Shown one piece after another: positions 1-9,535 of a stretch of DNA of 64,000 bases. A model generated the notes under the pieces. The model was not told the origin of the DNA. It did not search any database and saw nothing but the letters and a program-made list of their open reading frames with translations. The DNA is from Pseudomonas parafulva NBRC 16636 = DSM 17004 (GTDB lineage Bacteria; Pseudomonadota; Gammaproteobacteria; Pseudomonadales; Pseudomonadaceae), in NCBI RefSeq assembly GCF_000730645.1, contig NZ_BBIU01000020.1:24582-88581 (forward strand), in the 5' to 3' direction. The position numbers and the translations under genes were made by a program. Numbering within the stretch: the first letter of the stretch is position 1; each line of letters begins with the position of its first letter.

Positions 1-726
1 GAAAGCCAGGTACAGCAACACGTAGGTACCGATGCGCTGGCTTTCCAGTTTGACCGGGTTGGCCGAATAGGCCAGGAAGGTCACCAGGTTCTTGACCTTC
101 TCGTCGAACTGCTCGGTCGTCAGGGTACCGGAATTCGGCGTGATGGTCAGCTGGTCGCAGGCCTCATGGGTCAAAGGGCTGCCGGTCAATGGGTCAAATT
201 GTTTCTTCCCATCCACCACCGTCTGCACCTGCTTGCAACCGATGACCTGATTGCCCTGCAGGCCGACCAACACGTTGGGCATGCCGACGTTGGGGAACAC
301 CTTGTTGTTCACTCCGTAAGGGCGCGACGGGTCCTCGTAGAAGGCCCGCAGGTAGCTGTACAGCCAGTCGGTACCACGCACGCGCGCCACCAGGGTCAGG
401 TCGGGTGGTGCCGCACCGAACCAGGTCTTGGCATCAGCGGGCTTCATGCCAATCTGCATGTGGTCACCAATCTTGGCACCGGTGAACACTAAGTTGTCGA
501 GCATCACCTCGTGTGGGATGCCCAGGTCGTCGGCCACCCGCTCATAACGCTGGAACTTGGCACTGTGGCAACCCATGCAATAGTTGGCGAAGGTGCGTGC
601 ACCGTCCTGCATGGCGGCCTTGTCAGCCAGGTCGATATCGACCTTGTCCAGCTCTACCCCGTGTTCAGCGGCGGATCCAATGGCAGGCATCACGGCCAGC
701 AAAAATACTGCAATCAACTTTTTCAT
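1..726 (-). CDS. petC: Ubiquinol-cytochrome c reductase, cytochrome c1 (3' end outside window)
   Basis: This is the membrane-anchored c-type cytochrome of the bc1 complex, which passes electrons from the Rieske protein to periplasmic cytochrome c. The 242 visible codons start with MKKLIAVFLLAVMPAIGSA, a signal peptide. A haem attachment motif YCMGCH follows, with Cys50, Cys53 and His54. The C-terminal membrane anchor should lie near or beyond the window edge. Its ATG shares one base with the TGA of petB (TGATG), so translation is probably coupled. It is the last gene of petA-petB-petC. Confidence 0.96.
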   Translation of the reverse strand, partial: MKKLIAVFLLAVMPAIGSAAEHGVELDKVDIDLADKAAMQDGARTFANYCMGCHSAKFQRYERVADDLGIPHEVMLDNLVFTGAKIGDHMQIGMKPADAKTWFGAAPPDLTLVARVRGTDWLYSYLRAFYEDPSRPYGVNNKVFPNVGMPNVLVGLQGNQVIGCKQVQTVVDGKKQFDPLTGSPLTHEACDQLTITPNSGTLTTEQFDEKVKNLVTFLAYSANPVKLESQRIGTYVLLYLAF

Positions 727-1940
727 CAGCCAGTCACCCTTTCCGGAACCGGTTTGGTCTTCTCGAGCCTTGTGTAGAACGGCATCAGCAGGAAGTAGGC
801 GAAGTACAACACCGTGCACACCTGCGACAACAAGGTACGCCCCGGGGTCGGTGCCAGTACGCCCAGGACACCCAGGATCACGAAGGCAACACAGAACACC
901 AGCAGGAAGAGCTTGCTGATCCAGCCCTTGTAGCGCATGGAGCGCACCGGGCTGCGGTCGAGCCAGGGCAGTACGAACAGCACGGCGATGGCGGCACCCA
1001 TGGCGATCACGCCCATCAGCTTGTCAGGCACCGCGCGCAGAATGGCGTAGAACGGTGTGAAGTACCAGACAGGGGCAATGTGTTCGGGCGTCTTGAAGGC
1101 GTTGGCTTGCTCGAAGTTGGGTTTTTCCAGGAAGTAACCGCCCATTTCCGGGAAGAAGAACACCACGGAGCAGAACACGAACAAGAACACCACTACGCCT
1201 ACGATGTCTTTCACCGTGTAGTAAGGGTGGAACGGAATGCCATCCAGCGGAATACCGTTTTCGTCCTTGTGCTTCTTGATGTCGACGCCATCGGGGTTGT
1301 TCGAGCCCACCTCGTGCAGCGCCAGGATGTGCAGCACCACCAGGCCCAGGATGACGATCGGCAACGCCACCACATGCAGGGCGAAGAACCGGTTCAAGGT
1401 GATACCCGAAATCAGGTAGTCGCCACGAATCCACTGGGTGAGGTCATCGCCGATCACCGGAATGGCGCCAAACAGCGAGATGATCACCTGTGCGCCCCAG
1501 TACGACATCTGGCCCCAGGGCAGCAGGTAGCCCATGAAGGCCTCCGCCATCAGCGCCAGGTAGATCAGCATGCCGAACAGCCAGACCAGCTCTCTGGGCT
1601 TCTGGTAAGAGCCGTAGAGCAGGCCGCGGAACATGTGCAGGTACACCACGATGAAGAACGCCGACGCCCCGGTGGAGTGCAGGTAACGCAGAATCCAGCC
1701 GTATTCCACATCGCGCATGATGTACTCGACCGAGGCAAACGCCTCCTCGGCCGACGGTGTAAAGCTCATGGTCAGCCACACACCGGTCACGATCTGGTTG
1801 ACCAGCACCAGCAGCGCCAGGGAACCGAAGAAGTACAGGAAGTTGAAGTTCTTGGGCGCGTAGTACTTGCTGAGGTGTTCTTCCCACATCTTGGTGGCGG
1901 GGAAGCGTGCGTCGACCCAGTCCATGAATTTGCTCATCAT
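726..1940 (-). CDS. petB: Ubiquinol-cytochrome c reductase, cytochrome b
   Basis: This is the polytopic dihaem subunit of the bc1 complex, carrying the Qo and Qi quinone sites in the inner membrane. The 404 residues match the usual bacterial length. Two histidine-bearing helices are visible, LRYLHSTGASAFF..VVYLHMF and FFALHVVALP..VVLHILALH, which hold the four haem ligands. A cd1-type helix follows. The start region contains two adjacent ATG codons (1938-1940 and 1935-1937) after an AGGAG motif. The first overlaps the petA stop codon. The gene is co-transcribed with petA and petC. Confidence 0.97.
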   Translation of the reverse strand: MMSKFMDWVDARFPATKMWEEHLSKYYAPKNFNFLYFFGSLALLVLVNQIVTGVWLTMSFTPSAEEAFASVEYIMRDVEYGWILRYLHSTGASAFFIVVYLHMFRGLLYGSYQKPRELVWLFGMLIYLALMAEAFMGYLLPWGQMSYWGAQVIISLFGAIPVIGDDLTQWIRGDYLISGITLNRFFALHVVALPIVILGLVVLHILALHEVGSNNPDGVDIKKHKDENGIPLDGIPFHPYYTVKDIVGVVVFLFVFCSVVFFFPEMGGYFLEKPNFEQANAFKTPEHIAPVWYFTPFYAILRAVPDKLMGVIAMGAAIAVLFVLPWLDRSPVRSMRYKGWISKLFLLVFCVAFVILGVLGVLAPTPGRTLLSQVCTVLYFAYFLLMPFYTRLEKTKPVPERVTG

Positions 1941-2530
1941 GCATTCTCCTGGTCGACGCCAATGACGACGATCTCATCCGACTCATAGGAGTGCGGTGGC
2001 ACTGGCAGGTTAAGAGGGGCAGGCTGCGATTTGTAAACACGCCCGGCCAGGTCGTAGTGGGAACCGTGGCAGGGGCAGAAGTAGCCACCGACCCACTTGG
2101 GGCCCAGATCGGCGGGTGCAACTTCGGGACGGAAGGTGGGGGAGCAGCCCAGATGCGTACACAGCCCTACCAGGATGAGAATTTCAGGCTTGATGGAGCG
2201 CACTTGCGGGTCGACGTAGGTCGGCTGCACCGAGGCTTTGGAATCCGGGTCGGACAACTCGCCGGTGATTTTTTTCAGGTTGCCGAGGATCTCATCCGTT
2301 CGCCGCACGATGAATACTGGCTGGCCTCGCCATTCGGCGACCATTTGCTGCCCTGGCTCAACCTTGGCGATATTTACCTTTACCGGTGCACCTGCGGCTT
2401 TCGCCTTGGCGCTGGGGAACCATGACCCCACGAACGGTACCGCAGCCCCCACTGCTCCCGCTGCCCCGACCACGGATGTCGCGGCTACGAGGAAGCGGCG
2501 CCGGCCTGCGTTGACGCCGTCATTGCTCAT
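1937..2530 (-). CDS. petA: Ubiquinol-cytochrome c reductase, Rieske iron-sulfur subunit
   Basis: The Rieske [2Fe-2S] subunit moves electrons from ubiquinol to cytochrome c1. It is 197 residues long. The N-terminus has a Tat-like signal anchor (GRRRFLVAATSVVGAAG, residues 9-25). The cluster-binding boxes are C124-T-H126-L-G-C129 and C152-P-C154-H155-G-S-H-Y. It is the first gene of petABC and overlaps petB by a few bases. No clear sigma-70 promoter was identified in the 150 bp upstream. Confidence 0.97.
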   Translation of the reverse strand: MSNDGVNAGRRRFLVAATSVVGAAGAVGAAVPFVGSWFPSAKAKAAGAPVKVNIAKVEPGQQMVAEWRGQPVFIVRRTDEILGNLKKITGELSDPDSKASVQPTYVDPQVRSIKPEILILVGLCTHLGCSPTFRPEVAPADLGPKWVGGYFCPCHGSHYDLAGRVYKSQPAPLNLPVPPHSYESDEIVVIGVDQENA

Positions 2531-2745
2531 TCAGTCCTCTCCCATCAGCTTGCTTGGCCTGTTGAACCAGGCTCGTACTTAGGTTGTGTCAGTGCGCTAA
2601 AAATTGGCCGCCATGGTAAGAAACAAATCCACACACTGACAAGGTGATTACCCCAGTGCAGGGGGACAACCCACGCTTTGCTTGATCTGCGTCTATGCGA
2701 CAAGCGGTCACCGACATGCTGACAGGTTAGTTCAGGCGAAAAAAA

Positions 2746-2771
2746 AAGCCCGGTTCCAAGGAACCGGGCTT
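2746..2771 (-). terminator. Rho-independent terminator of rplM-rpsI
   Basis: A perfect 12-bp stem (2746-2757 with 2760-2771) has a 2-base loop. On the minus strand it is followed by a run of T residues (2738-2746 read in reverse). It sits 22 bp after the rpsI stop. A-runs flank the hairpin on the other side as well, so it could also work on the plus strand, but no plus-strand gene ends here. Confidence 0.93.
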
Positions 2772-2792
2772 TTTTCGACTGCCGAAGCGGTA

Positions 2793-3185
2793 TTAACGCT
2801 TGGAGTACTGAGGACGCTTACGCGCTTTACGCAGACCCACTTTCTTACGCTCGACTTCACGAGCGTCGCGGGTGACGTAGCCAGCACGACGCAGAGCGCC
2901 ACGCAGAGTTTCGTCGTATTCCATCAGGGCGCGGGTGATACCGTGACGGATCGCACCGGCCTGACCGCTGACACCACCACCGGAAACGGTGACGTAGATG
3001 TCGAACTTCTCGACGCTTTCGGTCAGCTCGAGTGGCTGACGAACAACCATGCGAGCGGTTTCACGACCGAAGAACACGTCCAGAGAACGGTTGTTGATGG
3101 AGATGTTACCAGTACCCGGACGCAGGAATACGCGAGCGGTTGCGGTCTTGCGACGGCCAGTGCCGTAATTTTGAGTCGCCGACAT
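2793..3185 (-). CDS. rpsI: 30S ribosomal protein S9
   Basis: This is a small-subunit ribosomal protein whose C-terminal tail reaches the P-site tRNA. The 130 residues start with [20 protein letters not shown] and end in the typical basic tail (..[12 protein letters not shown]). The family's GGG segment ([17 protein letters not shown]) is present. It lies 14 bp after rplM, the conserved rplM-rpsI pair, and is followed by a strong terminator. Confidence 0.99.
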   Translation of the reverse strand: MSATQNYGTGRRKTATARVFLRPGTGNISINNRSLDVFFGRETARMVVRQPLELTESVEKFDIYVTVSGGGVSGQAGAIRHGITRALMEYDETLRGALRRAGYVTRDAREVERKKVGLRKARKRPQYSKR

Positions 3186-3199
3186 AATGAACTATCCCG

Positions 3200-3628
3200 T
3201 TAGATCTTCAGTTCTTGAGGCTGCTGAGCAGTGTGTGGGTGAGCTGCACCCGCGTACACTTTCAGCTTACGGTACATGTCGCGACCCAGCGGGTTCTTAG
3301 GCAGCATGCCTTTGACCGCGGTTTCGATAACACGCTCAGGGGCCTTGGCGATCAACTTCTCGAAGTTGATTTCCTTGATGCCGCCCGGGAAACCGGAGTG
3401 GGAGTAGTACATTTTGTCGGAAGACTTGGCACCCGTTACACGAATCTGCTCGGCGTTGATGACGACGATGTAGTCGCCGGTGTCAACGTGAGGAGTGTAT
3501 TCTGGCTTGTGTTTGCCACGCAGACGGCTAGCGATTTCGGTAGCCAGACGACCCAGGGTCTGGCCAGCGGCGTCGACTACGAACCACTCGCGCTTTACTG
3601 TTTCCGGTTTAGCAGTAAAAGTTTTCAT
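3200..3628 (-). CDS. rplM: 50S ribosomal protein L13
   Basis: This is an early-assembly large-subunit ribosomal protein. The 142 residues include the conserved stretches [20 protein letters not shown] and [12 protein letters not shown]. It is the first gene of the rplM-rpsI operon and is read from the sigma-70 promoter candidate at 3672-3700, which gives a leader of about 37 nt. Confidence 0.99.
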   Translation of the reverse strand: MKTFTAKPETVKREWFVVDAAGQTLGRLATEIASRLRGKHKPEYTPHVDTGDYIVVINAEQIRVTGAKSSDKMYYSHSGFPGGIKEINFEKLIAKAPERVIETAVKGMLPKNPLGRDMYRKLKVYAGAAHPHTAQQPQELKI

Positions 3629-3671
3629 TCTCTAAAGCCTCAGAGGCCGCCCAGCGAAAAATAGACGGCGA

Positions 3672-3700
3672 ATCTTACTGGATAGTGCACGGCTTGCCAA
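3672..3700 (-). promoter_or_regulatory. Sigma-70 promoter for rplM-rpsI
   Basis: On the minus strand TTGGCA (3700-3695) and TAAGAT (3677-3672) are separated by exactly 17 bp. This is a near-consensus housekeeping promoter, as expected for a ribosomal protein operon. The start point should lie near 3665. Confidence 0.75.
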
Positions 3701-3886
3701 GGGCAAGCGCGCAGCCGAACGCTGACGCTTTTGGGGGCTCGGGTCAGGCACGCCAATGTTCGACGGGGTTCTTCCTGCGTGGTGGTGCATCACTTCCGCC
3801 ACACGGAGAGGCGCTGAATTATCCAGATTGCGCGAAAAATTTCAACCTGCTTTGATGAACAAACTTTCTGAAGGAGTATGCAACCG

Positions 3887-4927
3887 ATGGAATACCGCCA
3901 GCTCGGCCGTACCGACCTCAACGTCAGCGCCCTGTGCCTGGGCACCATGACCTGGGGCGAACAGAACGATCAGGCCGAGGCCTTTGCCCAGATTGGCCGC
4001 GCCAAGGCCGCCGGCATCAACTTCATCGACACCGCCGAAATGTACCCGGTGCCGCCACGCCCCGAGACCTACGCGGCCACCGAGCGCGTCATCGGCAACT
4101 GGTTTGCCAGCCAGGGTGACCGTGACGACTGGGTGCTGGCCAGCAAGGTGGCGGGCCCCGGCAATGGCATCAGCCACATCCGCGATGGCCAGCTCAGGCA
4201 TAACCGCCAGCACATCGTCGCGGCCCTGGACGAAAGCCTCAAGCGCCTGCAAACAGACCGCATCGACCTGTACCAACTGCACTGGCCCGAGCGCAGCACC
4301 AACTTCTTCGGCAAGCTGGGCTACCAGCACCTGCCCCAGGACCACTTCACGCCGCTGGAAGAAACCCTCGAGGTGCTGGACGAGCAGGTGCGCGCGGGCA
4401 AGATCCGCCACATCGGCCTGTCCAACGAAACGCCGTGGGGCACCATGAAGTTCCTGCAGTTGGCCGAGAGCCGGGGCTGGCCACGCGCCGTTTCGATCCA
4501 GAACCCCTACAACCTGCTCAACCGCAGCTTCGAGGTGGGCCTGGCCGAGGTCGCGATCCGTGAACAGTGCGGCCTGCTGGCCTACTCGCCCCTGGCCTTC
4601 GGCATGCTGTCGGGCAAGTACGAGAACGGTGCCCGGCCGCAAAACGCGCGCCTGACCCTGTTCAGCCGCTTCGCCCGCTACTCCAACCCGCAGACCACCC
4701 ATGCCTGCAGCCGTTACGTGCAACTGGCCCGCGAGCACGGCCTGGACCCGGCACAGATGGCCCTGGCCTTCGTCACCCGCCAACCCTTCGTGACCAGCAA
4801 CATCATCGGTGCCACCAGCCTGGAGCAGCTGGACAGCAACCTGGCCAGCCTGTCACTGACCCTGAGCGACGAACTCTTGGCCGCAATCGAGGCCATCCAC
4901 CAGGACCAACCCAACCCGGCACCTTGA
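3887..4927 (+). CDS. NADP(H)-dependent aldo/keto reductase, Tas-like
   Basis: This is a cytoplasmic TIM-barrel oxidoreductase of 346 residues. It starts MEYRQLGRTDLNVSALCLGTMTWG, like E. coli Tas. Family landmarks are the active-site region FIDTAEMYPVPP (Asp and Tyr), the catalytic Lys in WVLASKVAG, a DLYQLHWP strand and the cofactor-binding end SNIIGATSLEQLDSNL. An ATG at 3878 is only 1 base from AAGGAG (3871-3876). The ATG at 3887 has 10-base spacing and matches Tas, so it is preferred. The physiological substrate is not visible from sequence. Confidence 0.9.
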   Translation: MEYRQLGRTDLNVSALCLGTMTWGEQNDQAEAFAQIGRAKAAGINFIDTAEMYPVPPRPETYAATERVIGNWFASQGDRDDWVLASKVAGPGNGISHIRDGQLRHNRQHIVAALDESLKRLQTDRIDLYQLHWPERSTNFFGKLGYQHLPQDHFTPLEETLEVLDEQVRAGKIRHIGLSNETPWGTMKFLQLAESRGWPRAVSIQNPYNLLNRSFEVGLAEVAIREQCGLLAYSPLAFGMLSGKYENGARPQNARLTLFSRFARYSNPQTTHACSRYVQLAREHGLDPAQMALAFVTRQPFVTSNIIGATSLEQLDSNLASLSLTLSDELLAAIEAIHQDQPNPAP

Positions 4928-4939
4928 GCCGCAGCCGCC

Positions 4940-5020
4940 TTCTGTTGCAGCAAGCAGCTCACCGCTAGCTGCTTGCTGCTTGCCGCTTGCCGCTGCCCCC
5001 CCTTGCCGCTGGCCGAAAAA
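4940..5020. repeat. AGCTTGCAGC/GCCGCTTGC-type palindromic repeat cluster
   Basis: Short alternating units built from CAAGCAGCT, GCTAGCTGCTTGC and TGCCGCTTGCCGCTG follow the aldo/keto reductase stop codon. The same vocabulary recurs at 6084-6184, on both sides of the four-helix-bundle gene (21818-22314) and at 63916-63945. It can fold into hairpins and may act as an untranslated 3' end. Confidence 0.6.
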
Positions 5021-5067
5021 AATAAGACGATCCAGCCAGTGATTGACCACTCCCCCCTATAAGAACA

Positions 5068-6072
5068 ATGACAATGATGTTTACCCAACCCCCCGCGTCG
5101 CTGCGGCGCGTCAGCATCCTGGCCATTGACAAGGTGTTCGCTTCTACCTTGATGCAGGCCAAGGACTTCTTCCACCTCGCCAGCCTGCGTTACAGCAAGC
5201 AGCTGGGCCTGGGCTTGCAGCCCATGTTCGAGATTCACTTGGTGAGCCCTGACGGCCTGCCCGTGGAAAGTTTCAGCAATGTGCAATTGCCCGTGGACGG
5301 TGGGCTGGAAGATGCGGATGTGATCATCCTGCCGGCCTTCTGGGACGATTTCGACAACCTGCTGCAACGCTACCCCCAGGTATTGCCCTGGCTACGGGCA
5401 CAACATGCCCGCGGTGCGGTGCTGTGCGCAGAGGCAAGCGGGGTGTTCTGGCTGGCCGAGTCCGGCCTGCTGGATGGCAAGGAGGCCACCACCTACTGGC
5501 GATTCTTCGCCAGCTTCGCCGAACGCTTTCCGAAGATCCGCCTGAACCAGGACAAGCACCTGACCGATGCCGACAACCTGTATTGTGCGGGCGGCGCTAC
5601 ATCGGCGTGCGACCTGTACATCTACCTGATCGAGCGTTTCTGCGGGGCCAACGTGGCACGTGCGGTATCCCGCGACATCCTTTACGAGGTGCAGCGCAAC
5701 TACTCGCCGGGGCGCATGGGCTTTGGTGGCCAGAAGCTGCACCAGGACCTGATCATCCTGCAGATCCAGCACTGGCTCGAAGAGCATTTCGCAGACAAGT
5801 TCCGCTTCGAGGACGTGGCCCGCAACCACGGCATGAGCATCCGCAATTTCATGCGCCGCTTCCAGGGCGCCACAGGCGACAAGCCGCTGCATTACCTGCA
5901 ACGCCTGCGGATCGAGACAGCCAAGGGGTTGTTGTCCAGCACCCGCAAGAGCATCAAGACCATCAGTTACGAGGTCGGCTACGACGATGCCAGTTTCTTC
6001 GCGCGGCTGTTCCGCCAGCACACCGAACTGTCACCCAACCAGTATCGCCAGCAATTCATGCAGGAGGCCTAA
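5068..6072 (+). CDS. GlxA-family transcriptional regulator (DJ-1/PfpI-like domain + AraC HTH)
   Basis: The 334-residue protein has an N-terminal class-I glutamine-amidotransferase-like domain (about 15-200). Its nucleophile-elbow region AVLCAEASGVFWLAESGLL marks the DJ-1/PfpI fold used for ligand sensing. The C-terminal double helix-turn-helix runs from about 230 to 330 (FRFEDVARNHGMSIRNFMRRF, then ISYEVGYDDASFFARLFRQ). Members of this family activate catabolic genes, for example for choline, carnitine or arginine. The inducer here cannot be read from sequence. The start has weak Shine-Dalgarno support; an in-frame ATG 9 bases downstream (5077) is possible. Confidence 0.9.
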   Translation: MTMMFTQPPASLRRVSILAIDKVFASTLMQAKDFFHLASLRYSKQLGLGLQPMFEIHLVSPDGLPVESFSNVQLPVDGGLEDADVIILPAFWDDFDNLLQRYPQVLPWLRAQHARGAVLCAEASGVFWLAESGLLDGKEATTYWRFFASFAERFPKIRLNQDKHLTDADNLYCAGGATSACDLYIYLIERFCGANVARAVSRDILYEVQRNYSPGRMGFGGQKLHQDLIILQIQHWLEEHFADKFRFEDVARNHGMSIRNFMRRFQGATGDKPLHYLQRLRIETAKGLLSSTRKSIKTISYEVGYDDASFFARLFRQHTELSPNQYRQQFMQEA

Positions 6073-6083
6073 GAGCCGCCTGC

Positions 6084-6184
6084 AGCGGCAAGCTATAAGC
6101 TGCAAGCTGCAAGAAAAAGCCACAGCAGCGCGTACACCGCACTGGCTTTAGCTTGCCGCTTGCCGCTTATAGCTTGCAGCTGCC
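6084..6184. repeat. Long imperfect inverted repeat between convergent genes
   Basis: The left arm (about 6084-6113) and right arm (about 6150-6184) share an inverted core GCGGCAAGCTATAAGC plus further GCAAGC units, around a centre of about 40 bp. It lies exactly between the convergent GlxA-type gene and zapE. It is plausibly a bidirectional transcript end and belongs to the same repeat family as 4940-5020. Confidence 0.65.
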
Positions 6185-6186
6185 CG

Positions 6187-7281
6187 CTAGGGCTTGTGGG
6201 GGCGGGACAGGAACTCGTGGGACTGCATTTCCAGCAGCCGGCTTAGCGTGCGCTGGAACTCGAAGCTCAGGCGGCCGCCGGTGTACAGGTCTTTGAGCTC
6301 CACCTCGGCTGAGATGATCAGCTTGACGTTGCGGTCGTAGAACTCGTCCACCATGTTGATGAAGCGGCGGGCGATGTCGTCGGTGGCGACGCCCATCTGC
6401 TCCACATTGCTCAGCAACACGGCATGGAAGATCTTACCCAGTTCGATATAGTCGTTCTGGCTGCGCGGCCCGTCGCACAACGCGCGGAAGTCGAACCAGG
6501 CCACGTCGTCGCAGGTGCGCAGCGCGTGGATCGGGCGGTTCTCGATCATCAGCACATCGTTTTCCACCGCCTGGGTGCACTCAGGCGTCAGCGCCTTGAA
6601 GCTGGCGCGCATGCTCTGCTGAGCGGCTTCATCGAGCGGGTGATGGAACAGTTCGGCCTGCTCCAGGTGGCGCAGACGGTAATCGACCCCGCTATCGACG
6701 TTCACCACGTCGGTGTACTGCTTGATCATGGCAATGGCCGGCAGGAAGCGCGCACGTTGCAGACCATCCTTGTAGAGGCCGTCCGGCACGATGTTGGACG
6801 TGGCCACCAGCGATACACCGTTCTTGAACAGTTCTTCCATCAAGGTGCCAAGGATCATGGCATCGGTGATATCCGACACGAAGAATTCGTCGAAGCAGAT
6901 GACCTTGGCCTCTTCGCTGAAGCGCTTGGCAATAATGGTCAGCGGGTTCTTCTCGCCCTTGAGGGTTTTCATTTCCTCGTGCACCCGCTTCATGAAGCGG
7001 TGGAAGTGCGTGCGCATCTTCTGCTTGAACGGCAGCGCCTCGTAGAAGGTATCGACCAGGTAGGTCTTGCCTCGCCCTACCCCACCCCAGAAGTACAGGC
7101 CCTTGACCGGGGTCTGCTCCTTTTTGCCAAACAGTTTGCCGAACATGCCCGGCTTGCTGTTCTGTGCATGCACCAGATCGTCGTACAGGCGCTGCAGGTG
7201 ACGCACCGCATTTTCCTGCGCCGCGTCATGGAAGAAGTCGGGACGTTTCAGATCTGCTTGATAGCGTTCTAAGGGAGTCAT
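6187..7281 (-). CDS. zapE: Cell division ATPase ZapE (AFG1-like)
   Basis: This is an AAA+-type ATPase of the AFG1/ZapE family that interacts with FtsZ and the division machinery. It is 364 residues long. Walker A is G66-G-V-G-R-G-K72-T73, Walker B is VICFDEFFVSD, and the sensor region LVATSNIVPDGLYKDGLQR follows. It is preceded by the trpS terminator and is therefore probably a separate transcript. It ends next to the inverted repeat at 6084-6184. Confidence 0.94.
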   Translation of the reverse strand: MTPLERYQADLKRPDFFHDAAQENAVRHLQRLYDDLVHAQNSKPGMFGKLFGKKEQTPVKGLYFWGGVGRGKTYLVDTFYEALPFKQKMRTHFHRFMKRVHEEMKTLKGEKNPLTIIAKRFSEEAKVICFDEFFVSDITDAMILGTLMEELFKNGVSLVATSNIVPDGLYKDGLQRARFLPAIAMIKQYTDVVNVDSGVDYRLRHLEQAELFHHPLDEAAQQSMRASFKALTPECTQAVENDVLMIENRPIHALRTCDDVAWFDFRALCDGPRSQNDYIELGKIFHAVLLSNVEQMGVATDDIARRFINMVDEFYDRNVKLIISAEVELKDLYTGGRLSFEFQRTLSRLLEMQSHEFLSRPHKP

Positions 7282-7300
7282 GATTCGTTAGCGAGGCAAC

Positions 7301-7333
7301 AAAAAACGGGCCGTCACTGTAGCGACCGGCCCG
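7301..7333 (-). terminator. Rho-independent terminator of trpS
   Basis: The 7-bp GC stem CGGGCCG/CGGCCCG (7307-7313 with 7327-7333) has a 13-base loop. On the minus strand six T residues follow (7306-7301). It lies about 57 bp beyond the trpS stop and 20 bp before the zapE start. Confidence 0.85.
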
Positions 7334-7389
7334 CTTAATGGCAATCAGACTTGCGGCGAAATGCCTCAGCCTGAATGCATTTCCTACAT

Positions 7390-8739
7390 TCAACCTTGTT
7401 GCGGCTGCAGGGCTGCACGCAGGCTTTCGATGGCCGCATCACGGGCCTCGACGCTGCTGCACTGCGGCCCGTCGGCAACGTGCTCGCCGTTCAACCACAG
7501 GCCAAAGCCCAGGCCCTCGGCGCGAACATCGGCCTCGCCACCCTGCTGCAGCTGTTTGCTTACGGCCCCTGCGCTCTTGCCGTCGGCAAAACTGCGCGAC
7601 AGCAGCAGTTGCTCGCCATCGGCGGCCAACAGGCGGAAGCGGAAGCTGCCGTCTTCGTCACGGAAGCTGACGAAGCGGGCACTTTTGGTGGCCTTTTTCT
7701 TCACGTCGGCGGCAGCCTGTACGCTGCTGCGGAACGAGCGCAAGCCTACCGCTTCACGCAGTTGCTCAAGGAACGGGGTGGCGATTTTGCGCGCCTTGGC
7801 AGCACCCGCCAGCAGGATGTCTTCCAGGTCGGCCGGGCGAGCGATCAACTGGTGGTAGTACTCGCGCTTTTCGGCCAACTGGCCGTCCAGCAACTGGAAC
7901 AGGCGCTGTTTTGCTTCACCCCAGCCCAGGCCTTGCTCCAGCTCCGCGCGGAACTCGGTGCATTGCGCTGGCGTGGAGAACGCCTGGAACAGGGTGAACA
8001 GGTGCGCGTTGTCCGGGTCTTTCGCCTCGCCAGGGGCGCGCGAGTCGGTGACGATGCGCGAGATCGCATCCTTCATGTCCTTGGCGCTGGTGAACAGCGG
8101 AATGGTGTTGTCGTAGCTCTTGGACATCTTGCGCCCATCCAGGCCCGGCAGGGTCGCAACACTTTCCTCGATCACGGCCTCTGGCAGGGCGAAGAAGTCC
8201 TGACCCTGGCCGAACAGGTGGTTGAAGCGCTGGCCGATATCGCGGGCCATTTCCACGTGCTGGATCTGGTCACGGCCCACCGGCACCTTGTTGGCGTTGA
8301 ACATCAGGATGTCTGCCGCCATCAGTACCGGGTAGCTGAACAGGCCCATGGAAACGCCGGCATCCGGGTCTTCGCCGTTTTCCACGTTCTTGTCCACCGA
8401 GGCCTTGTAGGCATGGGCGCGGTTGAGCAGGCCCTTGGCGGCAACGCAGGTCAGCAGCCAGGTCAGCTCGGGGATTTCCGGGATGTCGGACTGGCGGTAG
8501 AAGGTCACCGTGTTCGGGTCCAGGCCACCGGCCAGCCAGGTGGCGGCGATTTCAAGGCGCGAGCGCTGGATGCGCAGCGGGTCGTCGCACTTGATCAGCG
8601 CGTGGTAGTCGGCCAGGAAATAGAACGAGTCGGCGCCGGGCTGCTGGCTGGCACGAATCGCCGGGCGGATGGCACCGGCATAGTTGCCCAGGTGCGGAGT
8701 GCCGGTGGTGGTGATACCGGTAAGGATGCGCGTGGTCAT
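7390..8739 (-). CDS. trpS: Tryptophanyl-tRNA synthetase (long form)
   Basis: This class I aminoacyl-tRNA synthetase charges tRNA-Trp. It is 449 residues, longer than the about 335-residue E. coli type, with an extra C-terminal part (about 340-449) typical of the pseudomonad long form. The HIGH-like signature is [11 protein letters not shown] near the N-terminus, and [10 protein letters not shown] carries the KMSKS loop. It lies 25 bp after the alpha/beta hydrolase and probably shares its transcript. Confidence 0.95.
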   Translation of the reverse strand: MTTRILTGITTTGTPHLGNYAGAIRPAIRASQQPGADSFYFLADYHALIKCDDPLRIQRSRLEIAATWLAGGLDPNTVTFYRQSDIPEIPELTWLLTCVAAKGLLNRAHAYKASVDKNVENGEDPDAGVSMGLFSYPVLMAADILMFNANKVPVGRDQIQHVEMARDIGQRFNHLFGQGQDFFALPEAVIEESVATLPGLDGRKMSKSYDNTIPLFTSAKDMKDAISRIVTDSRAPGEAKDPDNAHLFTLFQAFSTPAQCTEFRAELEQGLGWGEAKQRLFQLLDGQLAEKREYYHQLIARPADLEDILLAGAAKARKIATPFLEQLREAVGLRSFRSSVQAAADVKKKATKSARFVSFRDEDGSFRFRLLAADGEQLLLSRSFADGKSAGAVSKQLQQGGEADVRAEGLGFGLWLNGEHVADGPQCSSVEARDAAIESLRAALQPQQG

Positions 8740-8764
8740 GGGTGTTCGCTTATTCAGGCTTGGC

Positions 8765-9400
8765 TCAGTTCGAAAGGCGTGGCAGCAGCAGATCCTTCAG
8801 ATCGGTCAGCTTGCCATGGAAGAAGTGTCCGCATTCTGCCACTTTCAGCAGCTCATGGGGGCGCGACAGGTTGTGGGACCAATCGTAAACCAGCTGCGGT
8901 TCCACAACTTCGTCCGCTTCGGGCTGCACCACCGTGATCGGGCACTGCTCCGGCAGCGGGAACGCTGCGGTCAGGCGCATCACCGCCGGGGCAATCATGA
9001 ACAGGTGCTGCAACGTCACGCCGTCGGCTTCCAGGCGGCCGGCCAGGCTGGTGGCCACGAAGCCGCCGAACGAGAAGCCCATCAACACCACTGGCAGCGC
9101 AGGGTGCGTGGCCCGCAGCCAGGCGGCCGCGGCTTGTGCATCGGCCACCTCGCCAGCGCCCATGTCATGGGTGCCGGCGCTTTGCCCGACACCGCGGTAG
9201 TTGAAACGCAGGGTCACATAGCCGGCATCGCGGGCGGTGCGTTGCAGCGTCGAGACCACCTTGTTGAGCATGGTGCCGCCCTGGACCGGGTTGGGATGGC
9301 AGATCAGCACCGCGCCACGGGCATCGGCAACGTCCAGGTACAAGGCTTCGAGCGGGCCACTGGGGCCGTCGATGAACAAGGCGGTTTCTCGGACAAGCAA
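8765..9400 (-). CDS. Alpha/beta hydrolase (COG2945-like), TTG start
   Basis: This is a 211-residue serine hydrolase of the small COG2945-type group. [15 protein letters not shown] and [12 protein letters not shown] precede the nucleophile elbow GFSFGG. The later Asp and His of the triad are in [10 protein letters not shown] and AECGHFFHG. The first codon is TTG (9400-9398), preceded by GGAG with 7-base spacing. No better ATG or GTG exists in frame. It is divergent from zapG and upstream of trpS. The substrate is unknown. Confidence 0.88.
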   Translation of the reverse strand: MLVRETALFIDGPSGPLEALYLDVADARGAVLICHPNPVQGGTMLNKVVSTLQRTARDAGYVTLRFNYRGVGQSAGTHDMGAGEVADAQAAAAWLRATHPALPVVLMGFSFGGFVATSLAGRLEADGVTLQHLFMIAPAVMRLTAAFPLPEQCPITVVQPEADEVVEPQLVYDWSHNLSRPHELLKVAECGHFFHGKLTDLKDLLLPRLSN

Positions 9401-9535
9401 GGCACTACTCCGTGACCTTGAGAGAGGTCGATTCGTCTAGGTGAGGAATTCTGTTCTGATTTGCGATCGCTCGCGGTATACAGCGCAGGTCTGAGCCGTT
9501 AACGTAAAGCAAAGCCGTTTATAGAGGAAGGACTC

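Noticed and set aside
513..1988. A 491-codon plus-strand frame across petC and petB
   Set aside because: It is antisense to conserved cytochrome genes and its product is His/Gln-rich noise.
3842..4783. Minus-strand frame opposite the aldo/keto reductase
   Set aside because: The plus-strand frame has full family motifs and a ribosome site; the minus frame has none.
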